From Nelumbo lutea (lineage: Eukaryota; Streptophyta; Magnoliopsida; Proteales; Nelumbonaceae): 64,000 nucleotides of DNA. Below the pieces are notes generated by a model that did no database searches, had not been told where the DNA came from, and saw nothing but the letters and a program-made list of their open reading frames with translations. The position numbers and the translations under genes were made by a program. How positions within the stretch are numbered: position 1 is the first letter of the stretch; the number at the start of each line of letters is the position of its first letter. Where the stretch lies: contig JAKGHH010000008.1 of the NCBI GenBank assembly GCA_022828595.1, positions 20,700,378 through 20,764,377 on the forward strand. Direction: 5' to 3'. Below, in pieces: positions 11,310-22,735 of the stretch.

Positions 11310-12865
11310 TTATGAAAGGACAAAATTTTTTAATTAATTGACTAATTATACCCTTATTAATTAATTGTTATCGTGCAGATTTTCCTCCCCTATACTTCAA
11401 ATTTTCAAAATAAAATGGAACAGATGAAAAATTTTAGGAACCAGAGCCTAGAATACCAAGAGCGGAGCGGTTGATTGCCACTGGGATCGGAGCTTATAAC
11501 TATCCACCGCCTTCACCAAGTTTCAGATTTGACCAGAGAATGAGTCGGGGACCAACTTTTCCCCTTGCCGGAGCTAACGGAGAACGGAGAAATAACTCCC
11601 TGCGCAGACAAACAATGAGCGGTTTACTTGTGGGTTCATCAAGACTTCTCATGACCAAGACCTTTTCAAACCCTGTCACGAGATCTGGGATGAGGAACCG
11701 ACGACGATTCTGTTGAGAAGGAGCCACCAAATGTTGTTAGAGGGCAATGTCGTAATTGGACATTCTGAAAAACAAGGTGAAACAGGTCATCGAGGGTTCG
11801 CAGCAAGGGACGCTTTGCTACCAGGCAACCATGTAGCAAAAAATCGTCTGATGGTTCCAATTACTCTACTAGCTTGCAGGGGAGGTGGAGAGGGAGAACG
11901 AAGAGGAGAAGGGGCGGAGGAAGAAGAAGATCACCGCCGCTGTTGGAAGTTGCAACGGCGGGGTGATTTTGATCGACTCTCCCTTTTATTGTGTCATTGG
12001 CCAGCTAGGTGTTTTCCCTCATCTGCTTCAACCTCTCTGTCGCCAGCCCCAGTGTCAGCTTGTGGCATCTCCATCGGTACTTGAATTCATTGATGCAAAG
12101 GAGGGTCTGAGCCATGGAGACATAGAAGATGAGGTGGGAAAGCGTGAGGAGCCCTATCCGGACCCAGCAGTGCCGGTGCCAACATTGGAGGCGGGGTGAC
12201 TGGACCTGGCGGCGAACACTAGATTGAGGAAGATGAAGAAGAATTAGAAGATCTTCCAAAGCTCCTTCTTTTGTAGATTGACAGCTCGTTTCTTCTCCAG
12301 GGTTTTCTCAAAGTGGAGCTTCACTTTATTAATTGCAAATGCGGGTAGGCTCCAGCGGCCACGATCCTCTTCCGAGTTTCGACATCTTTGTGTCGACAGA
12401 ACAGAAGTGGTTTTTTTATTGTATAAATGGGTAATATGAAGAAGAAAAGGAAGAGCTTCCAAAGCTCCTTTTTTTGTAGATCGACGGCCCGTTTCTTCTC
12501 TAGGGTTTTCTCAAAGTGGAGCTGCACTTTATCATTTGCTATGCTTCTGCAAATGCGGGTGGCTCGGGGGATTTGGAGATGTAGAAATGGGTTTTGTCTT
12601 AGACGTACATGGAGGTGGATCCCATCGGAACGGGGATGGTGGTGGAGGTGGAGGTGGAGATGGAAACGGAAATGGAGGCAGAGGCGAAGCTCGATATGCA
12701 GTTGCCGAAAGGAAGAAGACGAAGGGTATAGTTAGTTAATTGTTATACGTCACTTGGTGTCATCTGTGTATTGACGGAATATTAAGGCCCCTAACGATAG
12801 GGGTATAGTACAGTTTGTGAATTAGCTAAACAGAATAGTTTAAGAATTTTTTTTTTTTTATGAAA
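11310..12865. mobile_element. Mutator-like non-autonomous element candidate 1
   Basis: The right end (about 12800-12862, inverted) resembles the left end of the next element (ttcttaaactatt, ttagctaattcacaaact), and the left end near 11315-11375 shares the ttaattaattgactaa motif. Between them the base composition is clearly more GC-rich than the flanks, as expected of captured genic DNA. Open frames inside (for example 11885-12199, plus) match nothing I recognise. Ends are degenerate, so limits are approximate. Confidence 0.4.
12247..12563. repeat. Direct duplication of about 105 bp
   Basis: The segments 12249-12353 and about 12451-12563 share cttccaaagctcctt, cgtttcttctc, gggttttctcaaagtggagc and gcaaatgcgggt in the same order and orientation. 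It lies inside the first Mutator-like candidate. Confidence 0.75.
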
Positions 12866-12939
12866 AGATAAATAATGTAAATATGACCTATACCCAAATG
12901 GAGACCCAGCGCCCAAATCCTTTCTCTCTCTTCAATTTT

Positions 12940-14460
12940 TTTTTTCTCATACAAAAATTTCTTAAACTATTTAGTTAATTGACTAAATGTATCTTTACTG
13001 TTTGAAAATTAATTAATCATATTTCTACTGTTTTTAATAATTGACTAACTCTACCCTGTTCTCAATCGCATAGAAAAAGATGTCTACCAATAACACTTCT
13101 TCCTTGTCACGAAGCCTCTCTGTGTATGTTGCCATCACCCCTTTGAGAATCCAACTTGTAAATTTGTCTCAGGCCATTGATGTAGAATCCCCCCACACCT
13201 GGAAACTCCTCGACAGCCCACACCCAAAAGATGGTCAGCCATTATTGATGAAGAAACCCCACACCCGGAAACTTCTCGACAGAGATGCCCCCAACCCCGA
13301 CGAATCTCTGTCTCTTCCCCGATATTACTACCTGGTTCCGCCACTAACCCCTACCATCGCCTCGGTAGTGGCAGCTAGAAAACCCCTGCTACCCATGTCA
13401 ACCTTCGATTCCTCCATGGCTATGATGGTGGTGGTGCTCCTGACGGCTCTGTTCTTCATGGGTTTCTTTTCTGTCTGCATCCGCCACTTCGCAGAGGAGA
13501 ACACCTTCGGAAAAAAATTCTTAGAGGAACCGAATTGTTCCTCTACCCCTCTTCTGTAGTAGGCTTCAATGGATCACCGTTGAGCTCCTTGGACTCTTCT
13601 ATTTCTATAGATTGTATCGGATTGTTCTTGGACTCCTCTTCTGTCGCAGGTTTTACTAGTCACCAGTAGGTTCCTGTGTTCCTACAGATAGTAGCAAAAC
13701 ATTCTTCGGATCCTCTATGTCCGCGAGTTTCCCAATATCAATATGGGCTCCACCTCGAGAAGAGGTTCTATCGAATCGCTCGTCAGCTCCTCTTCGATTG
13801 AAGATTTCACCTCAACATTCTTAACATTTTTTCCTCTTCTGTCGCAAGACCCAGATCACGGACCAGAGATCTTAGACCTTGTGCATTAAGTTAGTTGGTC
13901 TGGATCACCGGTTGTAAATGCACAAGAGAAGAACAGATCATTGGTTGTAAATGCAGCTGGAAAAACAACCGGTAAATTAGGGCAACCGGTGATATGTTCC
14001 CAACTGTTGTAAATGCACACTGAACAAATCATCGATTTAATGCACACTGTGATCTGGTCTGATTTGAAAGAGAAGAGAACAACCGATAAATTAGGGCAAC
14101 CGAACAAACACTGCGAACCATCTTCCCAACTGTTGTAAATGCACAAGAGAAGAACCAACCGCGGCCGGTTCAATATTTAACATTCACTGTAAAGTCTGTC
14201 TCTCTCTTCTTCCTGGGCGACGGCAGCGGCATTGCCCTGTAACTCCACCCGTTGCTCTGTAACTCTACCCAGCAGCAGCAACATCTGAACTTCGAAGGAT
14301 AGTTTAGTCATTTTGCATTGTTTTTGACTAATGTATTTAAGAATAGAGTTAGTCAATTGTCAGAAACAGTAAGAGTAGCATCAGTCAATTTTCAAATAAT
14401 ATGCGTATAGTTACTCAATTAGTTAAACCATAAGGGTAATTTATGAAATTTACCCTAAAT
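12940..14460. mobile_element. Mutator-like element with gene-fragment cargo (Pack-MULE candidate 2)
   Basis: Long imperfect terminal inverted repeats of about 100 bp: the left end at about 12955-13060 and the inverse of the right end at about 14335-14440 share tttagttaattgactaa-, tttgaaaatt-, -actgttt- and the block attgactaactcta. The interior is GC-rich, contains an ATL-like membrane segment, and shows no transposase. This architecture is typical of Pack-MULEs. The target duplication was not resolved. Confidence 0.6.
13396..13500 (+). pseudogene. ATL-type RING-H2 ligase fragment (membrane segment only)
   Basis: Within an open frame at 13080-13559 the stretch DSSMAMMVVVLLTALFFMG followed by FFSVCIRH resembles the N-terminal transmembrane helix and its flanks in plant ATL E3 ligases (ATL6/ATL31 type), including the IRH exit motif. 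The downstream GLD motif and RING-H2 finger are absent; after the helix the frame goes into unrelated sequence and stops. It is best read as a captured exon piece inside a transposon. Because most of the similarity is in a hydrophobic helix, the assignment is moderate. Confidence 0.5.
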
Positions 14461-14570
14461 TATAAATTTAAATACAAATATGTTCAATGCAAAATCTTAT
14501 ATTTTGTATTTCCAAACCTTGTTTTTGTATTATATATATTTGTATTTGCATCTTTTCAAACTGAGCCTAG
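14455..14570. repeat. Degenerate foldback Tourist-like MITE
   Basis: The right end reads caaactgagcc, the inverse of the GGCTCAGTTTG end of the family at 9053 and 42099, and the interior has the family's aaatatgt / tgcaaaatc pattern. The left end is replaced or missing, possibly by the neighbouring Mutator-like end. Confidence 0.55.
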
Positions 14571-14807
14571 GGTTCTGTTTGGTTGCAATGCAAATAAATC
14601 TACTCTAATGCAAAACCATGGCAATGCAAATGATTTGAGTATAAATTCTGACCTATTTTGTTTCAAATTTTAACTTATTTTGTTTGATTGAAGTAAAATT
14701 AAGACATGAAATAGAATAAAGTAAAATCCAAAAGAAAATTAAACAAAAATTTGCATTTTTTACATTTGTACTCCCATGCATTTATACTAGTGCAACCAAA
14801 CGCAGCT
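14571..14807. mobile_element. Tourist-like MITE, 237 bp
   Basis: Ends GGTTCTGTTTGGTTGCAATG and the inverse of AGCTGCGTTTGGTTGCACTA, with TAG on both sides (14568-14570 and 14808-14810). The interior is AT-rich and non-coding. Confidence 0.7.
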
Positions 14808-14810
14808 TAG

Positions 14811-16130
14811 ACAATATTCACTCAATTTTGTCGCTGCTCGCTGCATCAGCCCGGCCTAGGATTGATAAATTGAACATGGGATTTATTTATCTTTCTTTTC
14901 TTTACTCATGGGCTAGGTGGCAATATATTGCAAGCGTAGAGCCCATGCTATGTATGGCTATATTGACATTAGGAAATGGGCCGCAGTGGCTCACCAGAGG
15001 CCCATATGTCTTGCTGAAATTTTTATGAGTTAAAGCTGTTTACTGATCAGAGATCTATGTATGATCCTAAGAATAGCTATAACAAGCCCATTTTGGACAA
15101 CTATATAAAACCTACAGCAAATCATCTATCAAGGTCATAGGGAATTTGGATCGGTTAATGAGGCTCACAAGCTCAATCGAATTTACATTATATATAATAT
15201 TTTAAAATTTTTATATATATAACAATAAATAATTTATATATATATAATTTTTTACTATAAACTTTTTTGCATGTATAATTTCTTTTTATATTTTATATAA
15301 AGTCTGGGTGATTATTGAACTTGAACATATGATCTTTTGAGTCAATCTGAATTCAAATTCATTTGTCTAATTCGAATTGAGCTCAAGACCAAACTCAAAC
15401 CTGATATTTTCTGCTGAGCCAAACCAAATATGTGGGCTCAAATCCACCACATTGGCATTTGTCAAGAAACTTTCAACCAAGGCACATAAGTGGATAACAA
15501 TAAGAAACTTTTACAATAAGACAAATAACAAGGCTTGAAGCTTACTAAATTTGAAATCATAGTAATTAAGTGAATTTAAATGCATATATACAGGTAGGGT
15601 TTTTCTAGTTAGAGACCAAGGGATATTCCACGTGGCAAGTTGGCTTTGGCCTTTGGGCCCAAAACGTTCCTACATGTTATTCTCTTGGAAATGTCTGTCA
15701 ATGGATCAAATTTCAGCGTAGAAGCCCTTGCAACATGTTGAAAACGATCCCTTTATTTATAGGGCAATAGGTGGCTAATTCAGAGTGGCCTATCCTGTAT
15801 ATGGATCAAATTAGCCACATCATCCAACCATGTGGTAAAAATAAGACAGGACAGGTCATTTTCAGCAAATTGAAAATATTCTCAGCACCTATCAATGGTT
15901 GATATGAGATTCTTTTAAATTTCTAAGTAAAGCATGTCCTCCAGAAAAAGTATCGAATGGGAATCTAGCAGCTTGCAAGTTGAACTAGCCACTCATCTAT
16001 ATCTTTATCTTGCTATTGAAGAGGGCTCACTTGTGGTGGTGGTGGTTGTAAATTGTAAGATAATAACATAAATCTCTATCTCTCTCTCTCTCTTCTATTT
16101 TAAAAATTGGACTTAACCGAATAGTCAGAC
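14811..16130. other. Intergenic; no gene recognised
   Basis: Contains an AT-rich tract at 15180-15300 and short frames without recognisable similarity. No clear transposon ends were found. Confidence 0.4.
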
Positions 16131-16411
16131 CAATGTTTTAAAAAACGACCTAGAAACGAAACCGTTTTAGCCACCAGTTTTCAGATTGGCGGCCCGATCA
16201 TGTCGTTCGAACGGATAGTCTGTTATGACAGCAAAATTAAAAATAATTAAAAAAAAAATGAATGGTTCGACTGTCCAGGTCAATGGTTTATTGACTTTTT
16301 CAACGGTTTTTTATCCGATTCCAGGTTTAGGGTAAAATGGAACCAGCTGCCTGGACAGTTCCCAGGCCGAATGGTCCGACCGTCTGGATCAATGGCGATT
16401 TGAAAACATTG
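16131..16411. mobile_element. hAT-like MITE, CAAGGTTTT family (no clear target duplication)
   Basis: Ends CAATGTTTTAAAA and TTTGAAAACATTG. The interior carries the family's characteristic CCGACCGTC- and GGACAGTT-type motifs. The flanking octamers do not match, so this copy is older or rearranged. Confidence 0.65.
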
Positions 16412-16717
16412 CCATTTGAGTTGGGAATCAATTATGGCTCTGAGTCTGATTTTGGATTAGACCATTTTTTTGAAAAAAAAAAGTTGAATTGGTCAAAGAA
16501 CTATTGACTCATGCAATCGAATTGACTTGGGCAGCAATTTGTGGGTCATATTTTATGTTATATGGGGCATCATACAGACTTTCAAAACCTTGATCCGACC
16601 TGATATGCTTCATTATCTTGTATTTATTTTTTATTTTTTGGTATTTTTCATTATTTATAATATTTTGCGGTATATTTGCAGAATTTATAAATATTTTTTA
16701 TGTTTTCTCTTTTATTT

Positions 16718-16820
16718 GTAACATCACGGGTTGGACCAGTCGACCTAAAGGGTTGAACCTCTGACCCGAAAAATGGTGGCCAAAACGGTTCCATTTTTGG
16801 GCCGATTTTCAAAACCTTGA
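16718..16820. repeat. Truncated CAAGGTTTT-family copy
   Basis: Shares the ggttgaacctctgaccc...tggccaaaacggttccattt...ttttcaaaaccttg half of the element found complete at 38403 and 49255. The left half is not recognisable. Confidence 0.5.
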
Positions 16821-17075
16821 TTTGCAATGTCTGACCCATTCAATGGGTTGACCTGTCTGATCCATTCCATGGATTATCAGTTTAATTTTTTAAAAAGTTT
16901 TATAACTATAACATCATGCATTGATCCGGACGGTGGATTTGCAATGTAATCCAACTGATTTGCAATGTCTGACCCATTCAATGGATTGACCTGTCTGACC
17001 CATTCAATAGATTATCAGTTTAATTTTTTAAAAAATTTTATAACTATAACATCATGGATTGATCCGGACGGTGGA
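16821..17075. repeat. Tandem duplication with 138-bp period
   Basis: The units starting at 16821 and 16959 both run tttgcaatgtctgacccatt, then gatt(a)tcagtttaatttttta, then ataactataacatcatg, then attgatccggacggtgga. The second copy is slightly truncated. No coding content. Confidence 0.85.
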
Positions 17076-17184
17076 TCCTGCAGAAAAAGGTGGTTAAACA
17101 TCGGTTTTTTTTTTTCTTATTTTTTTTATTTCACATCCATATCGGATATTAAACACTGATATGGTTAGGTTATATATAATATAG

Positions 17185-17510
17185 GGACTGTTTGGTTTCA
17201 TTGACATTTATTTAATAAACGTTTTATATGATATTTATTTTGAAAAATGAAAACATGATTGAAAAAATATATATATTTTTATGTTTTTTGACAGTTACAC
17301 GGCATTATGAAAAAAAAAAAACGCCTTAATGTTGGGAAAATAAAAATGAATCTTCTCCCAAAAATGACTCTCACACAAAGTGAGACAAATGTTTATTTAA
17401 TAAATGATTTAACCAATCAGTCTTTCAAATTCTATGAGAAAATACCAATGAACTGGTGCCATTTTTCATGGCGATGGTAGAAGTGAATATTGGGAACCGG
17501 TGTACCTATA
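17185..17510. repeat. AT-rich MITE-like segment
   Basis: Starts with the gggactgtttggttt pattern common at Tourist-like ends, but the matching right end is uncertain. No gene was seen. Confidence 0.3.
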
Positions 17511-17873
17511 TAGTCTGTTTACATGATAAGACGTTTTTTTTTTTGAAATTCCATTTGACAATTTGGATCATTGCATGAATCATCTACCAAATGCTTCAAT
17601 TACACTTGCCCGTGGTCCAAATTAAAATTGGATAATTCAGATTTTCAATTATTCTATTCAAATTGTAATTAGAACAGGTTAGATTCGGATTGGACATAAA
17701 ACTAGAAAGCTTAATTAGAAGGTGAATGCTTGTAGAATAGATTAGTCCTCACTCCTCGCATGTCAATAGGTCGGTTTGGCATGAGTTTTGTTTAACACGA
17801 CTACTACACGATATCAATCCAAAGCAACATTAACCCAAACCTGAACGCCAGACCTGACCTGTCTCATATATAG

Positions 17874-18151
17874 CAAGGTTTTCAAAACTGGACCGGACAG
17901 GGAACTATTATGGGGACTGGTTTTTAGGTTGAATGGTTTGACCATCTGGTCTGATTCTAACAAAAATAAATAAATAAATAAATAAAAATGGCAAAAAACC
18001 ATTATTTGGGTAGATGGTTTGACGGTTCACTGACCAAATCAATGGTTTTTGGCCAAAAAGCAGTTTGGGGGAGAAATGGAACCGGTCAGATGATCTGTGC
18101 CTGGTTTTTTTTGGTCTGATCATCTAGTTTGGTCTGGTTTTGAAAACATTG
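17874..18151. mobile_element. hAT-like MITE, 278 bp, perfect 8-bp target duplication
   Basis: Ends CAAGGTTTTCAAAAC and GTTTTGAAAACATTG. The octamer atatatag is present on both sides (17866-17873 and 18152-18159). A (TAAA)n tract lies inside near 17960-17986. Non-autonomous; no transposase. Confidence 0.85.
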
Positions 18152-19773
18152 ATATATAGTACACCTAATCACCTATATTCAACCACCTCAACTTGAAATG
18201 GAATTGAAAGCCAATTAAGAAGGTGTTTGGCTCTATGGTTGTTTATTTGAATAACGGTGTTAGGTCATCGCCATGTAGACATCGGGGGAAATACCATTAT
18301 TTGGTAACACTATTTATTAAATAAGCGTTTTCTCAGTTCGTGTGAAAGTCAATCGTTGAGTGAAACACCATTTTTAAGGTTTCCCCTAGCACCAAGTTGT
18401 TTATTTACTTTGGGCTTATGTGGCACCTAATGGCGTTTGATGGCACCTAGCTATCAAACAACACTAAATAAATACTTATCAACCACTCTCTCATTTTTCA
18501 ATATTAAAAAAGTACAGACCGTTAATCTATACTATATATAAAAGTGGGAATGCAATGTGAAACTTTTTTTTGAACTAAAATTATCCTCTACTTCTTTATT
18601 TGAGAAATGGTATAAAAGTCATTTTATTACAATTTTAATGCCAATTTTTATGGCTACTAAAATGCTCATAATTGTGTATTTAGTCCATCTCTAATGGTAA
18701 GGGTTGAAAATGTAATTTCAATTATTACTTTCGACCTCATTTAGTCCCCTCTCATTAAGTATTATGCTTAAATTAAACCCATATATTTTTAAACATACTC
18801 AAAAACAAAATCATTCTTTGTCCAAGTGGCGGCTAAGAAATTCAACCATCCGAATCAATTTGGTCAACCTATAAAGTCATAGTTAGGTAATAAAATTTTT
18901 AAAATAAAAATAAATTTGGAAAATTAAAAAATTGTAGAAAAATTAGACACATTTATGATATTTTTATTAATCAAATTAAAACAATAAGTGTAATAAACAA
19001 TAATTTTTTTTTATTGATAATGAAAATGAAATAAATAATTTAGAACTGACCAAAAATGAAATTATTTTATTGTTTGAACAAAATCGATAGTTCAACTTTT
19101 GGGTCAAATGTGTTAACATTTAATGTCATAAATAAATAATAAAAATTAATAAAATATAAAAATACAAAAATGAAAAACATACATAAATTTTGCAAAAAAA
19201 AAGGAAAAACATTTAGGCACATGTATAATATCATATAATTATCATATTAAACAAAAAATAAGTGTGACACATCAAAATTATTTCTACACACAAAATTACA
19301 AAAAATGTAAAAAAGAAATGAACACATTTATAATTCTATATTTACACTACTATTAAAATTATGAATAAGATTATGAAACTTTCTTTTGACTAAAATACTT
19401 ATTTTTTTATTTAGTCCCTATTTAATTGTGACGTTTAAATTGTAAATTGAACTACTCACATCATTCCCCTCTATTTAAATCTTATATTTTTTTGATAAAT
19501 GAACAAAAAAAAAAAACACACCAAAAAAAAATAAAACATTACAAAAAAATCTAGCAAAATAGATGGGCCTATCAATGATACCTGTAACTTCACAACTCAA
19601 TGTGGATGAGATGTTTATGTAATTAGATTTCGATTTTGCAGTTTGCATCCAATTAATAATAAAAAAACAAAATAAAAATACATATTTATAAAAAGGGAAA
19701 ATTCCTTAACGGTATTTTTGAAAAATACCCTTTGAAAGAGTTATCGGTAGGGGAGGAATTAATAAATTGTCAG
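18152..19773. other. AT-rich intergenic DNA
   Basis: Very AT-rich with poly-A/T runs and no coding potential. A MITE-like segment may lie at 18217-18480 (ggtgtttggct at the left, caaacaacact near the right) but the ends do not pair cleanly. Confidence 0.4.
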
Positions 19774-20442
19774 TAGGGCTGTTCATGAAACTAAATAAAC
19801 TGACCAACCTGACCAATCCAACCCAACTCGACCCAAATTAACTAATTTTTAAATAGTGTTAATCGGTTTCAGTTCCTTAATTGTAAAAAACCCGAGAGGT
19901 CTGGTCAATTTCGGTTTGATAGTGTATGAACTGATAAAAACCGAATTGACCCCACTATCATGTACAATTATACATATATACTTATGGTAGTTTTAGAGAC
20001 CTTAAAAAAGTAAAATGCTGACAAAAGCTTACACCAACTTATCATTGACTTATATTTTTAATAAAATAAGTGTCATTTATTGATATTCTTAATAAAATAA
20101 GTGAGGTTACATTAATGAGGTCTGATAATATATTTATTGTCAATGCCAAAAGATGTTAAACAATAATTTACAAATAAAAAAGCTGACAAAGGCAGAAAAT
20201 TGTTGACAAAGGCAGACAGTTGCTATATGCGAAAATTGAAAAAATCTTTTTAACTTGGGTTTAAAAAGATGAGAATGACGGTTCAATTTTAAACCGATTA
20301 AACCGAACTTAAGCACATTTAAAATTTACTCAATTTTTATTAACTTCAATCGGTTCCGATTGGCTTATAAGTCAATCCGAGATGGTCGGTTCAGTTGACA
20401 AAAAATGTAAAACCGAACCAGTCCGACCCATGAACAGCCCGA
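19774..20442. mobile_element. hAT-like MITE, TAGGG...CCC(T)A family, 669 bp
   Basis: The 12-bp inverted repeat GGGCTGTTCATG (19776-19787) is matched exactly by CATGAACAGCCC (20429-20440). Family members at 29304 and 52252 have clean 8-bp duplications; here the octamers do not match convincingly. Confidence 0.7.
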
Positions 20443-20534
20443 ATTACCAAAAAAAAAATAGATATACTTTTAAGATACTACTGATAGTGTTAGTCAATTT
20501 CCTAAACCTTTATTACCAAAAATATTTTCTTTAT

Positions 20535-20770
20535 AGACAGCAACCCAACTTTGTCGAAATATGTGACCCAACTCATTTGCAATATACTCAATGAAAAATG
20601 CAATGACCCAAGTGGCATTTTGTCCAATTCCTTGAAATAGTGGCTCCATCAGATACAATAGGGAGACTAGTGTAATGCCAACCCAACTTTCAAAGAGTGA
20701 ATGACTCTTCACGGATCTTCTCGACCAACCGTCCATATCTTTTTCCACACCAAACCAGGCAATCTGCTCA
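20535..20770 (-). pseudogene. ALMT-like anion/malate channel gene fragment
   Basis: Read on the minus strand: KKIWTVGREDP, TGA stop (20711-20709), RVIHSLKVGLAL, a one-base frame change, then LVSLLYLMEPLFQGIGQNA, then AFFIEYIANELG and a fading match. This order matches the N-terminal region of plant ALMT channels (VIHSLKVG, LVSLLY, EPLF.G.G.NA), where the first membrane helices begin. About 30 residues normally present between the NA.W motif and the FFIEY helix are missing. With a stop, a frameshift, a deletion and no remaining exons, it is a dead fragment. ALMT proteins are plant membrane channels for malate and other anions. The assignment comes from family knowledge; no search was run. Confidence 0.65.
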
Positions 20771-20959
20771 TCTTTGCCACAACATTTCCTAAATGCATCT
20801 GTTTCTTCACTTCATTTCTGCCTTTCTCCATTCCTGTATTACTAGGGAGCATTTCTTGACAGAAATACAAAACTATGGGCTTATGGTTTATGGCTGAAGC
20901 TAATTTCAGTATAGAAATAAGTTTTAATGGTTCTTGGAGGTGTTTGTTATTCAGTTCAA

Positions 20960-22540
20960 GCAAGGCAATGTACTATGAAATAGGATGTAATAAGCAAATT
21001 ATGATTCTGCTATGGCCAGTGAGGACTGGGGACTGGAGAGATTGGGCTGTTATGTGAATCTCCTCTCTCATCACTGAGAGGACTTGTGAGAAAACCACTA
21101 AGACGATCTGTAAGGCTGTAATCTCTATCTCATTAGAAAAAGTGTTGAAAAATCTGAAAATTTTAGCAGAGGAACCAATCTGTAAGACTGTCAAATTACC
21201 TTAAGAAAAAGAGGCAGGGGGTGGTGACGGCAGCAGGTGTGGGTTCCCGACGATGCGAATGTGATGGGTTCTCGGTAGCAGTTGTGGGCTGCAGCACAAG
21301 GCCATTGATTCTGGACGGTTGATGCCTGAAGGTTGCTTGAGCTTGAGCAGCGGCAAACGGGCGAAGGAGATAGTGTTGAGCTTAAGCTATGGCCGGTGAC
21401 CGATGCTCGACCACGACCACTGGCACTGTCGTTGGTGATAGTGGTTGCTTGGGTGGTGAGTCACTGTCTCACTAAGACTCTAAGAGAAGAGAGATAGAGG
21501 TAAGAGGAAAGTTGAGATGAGCAACGACACGATGACGTCCGACGAAAGGCTGGTGGTTGCTTGGACTATAAGGGGCAGTCACCGGTGATGGACCGATGGT
21601 GGTTGCTTGAGCGACGTCCGACGGCAGTGAAGAGAGTGACGGAGGGTTAGGGTTTTACATTAGAGTTTTGAGATGTAACTGGTAAGGAGGTTCGAGAGTT
21701 CGATTTTGAGAATATGAGATTTTTGAACTCAGTCATTAGTTATTTTTCATTTTTTTTAACCTTTATATATATATATATATATATATAATTGGTTCAAATA
21801 TTTATCGGATCGAATTAATGTATTTCCAATTCGACCGAATATTCGATTCGAATAATCCGAATTCAATTCGATTATATCGAATCCTGGATTCGAATTTGGA
21901 TTTTTGAATACCGTTTATAGGCCTATCTGCCAACTCCAGTGCATGACATGCTACCCTGTTGAGATGGCCAAGGATGTTGGGCGCCCTAGGACATGTTGGC
22001 TAAGGGTGTCAATGGACCAGTTTTGGATTGGATCTCATCCAGTCCAAAATCAATTTGAACGGACCAACAAGACATATTATATTAGACTAATTCAGTCCAA
22101 AATATTTATTAAATTGTATTTGACCTAGTTAGTCTATAATAAATTTATATTGGATTTGGGCTGAATTAAGCCAATATCTGATCCATTGATATAAGATAAG
22201 AATATAGGCATCAATGGATCGAGTTTGGATTGAAACCAATCTAAATTAAAACAAAATTGAACTGATTGGACAGTCCAAAAATTGAATTATATCCATCCAA
22301 AATGCTCCAAAAGTGGCGGCCCGATTGGCAAGGATATGGCCCTAACACCTTTTAAAGCCATTTTACATCAAAATAAGATTAAAATAATAATTTTTAAATT
22401 GGACCAAGTCAACATTTTGTAAGAACCAAGGAACAAAAAAAATTTAACCGTTCAACTGTCTGATTTGGTCTGAACAAATCTGCATCAGGCCTGTCCGTAT
22501 TTTTCAGTATTTTTTATAAACAACAACATATAAATATAGA
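20960..22540. other. Intergenic, GC-rich block, TA repeat and TTCGAAT cluster
   Basis: A GC-richer block at 21190-21660 holds repeated ggtggttgcttg and cgacgtccgacg motifs and has no recognisable protein. A (TA)n tract lies at about 21764-21788. Between 21800 and 21905 many TTCGA/TCGAA motifs crowd together. No gene was seen. Confidence 0.4.
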
Positions 22541-22544
22541 AGAT

Positions 22545-22735
22545 GTTTCTGATGTGTGACTGCAATGTGCTGTGGGGTTCCTTCCAATAGCGAGATCATA
22601 TCTGCCCTGCATACACATCTCAACGTGCATTGAGATCTTCCATACCTATCACTGGGAGATGTTCCAGATACACGGTTGAGATGTATTGTGGGACGTTTTT
22701 GGGCGCAGTCTGTGGGGGCAGATGTGACTTCGTCG
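22545..22735. repeat. Foldback MITE copy ('gatgtttc' family), diverged
   Basis: Contains the agatgttt...atgtgtgactgca motif and an inverted counterpart around gggagatgttcc...tgagatgtattgtggg, like the family near 2335, 9500, 9700 and 51310. Longer and more diverged than the others. Confidence 0.45.

Noticed and set aside
11713..12199. Coding gene in the GC-rich block
   Set aside because: Overlapping frames of similar length, no family match, and inverted ends around the block make transposon cargo likelier.
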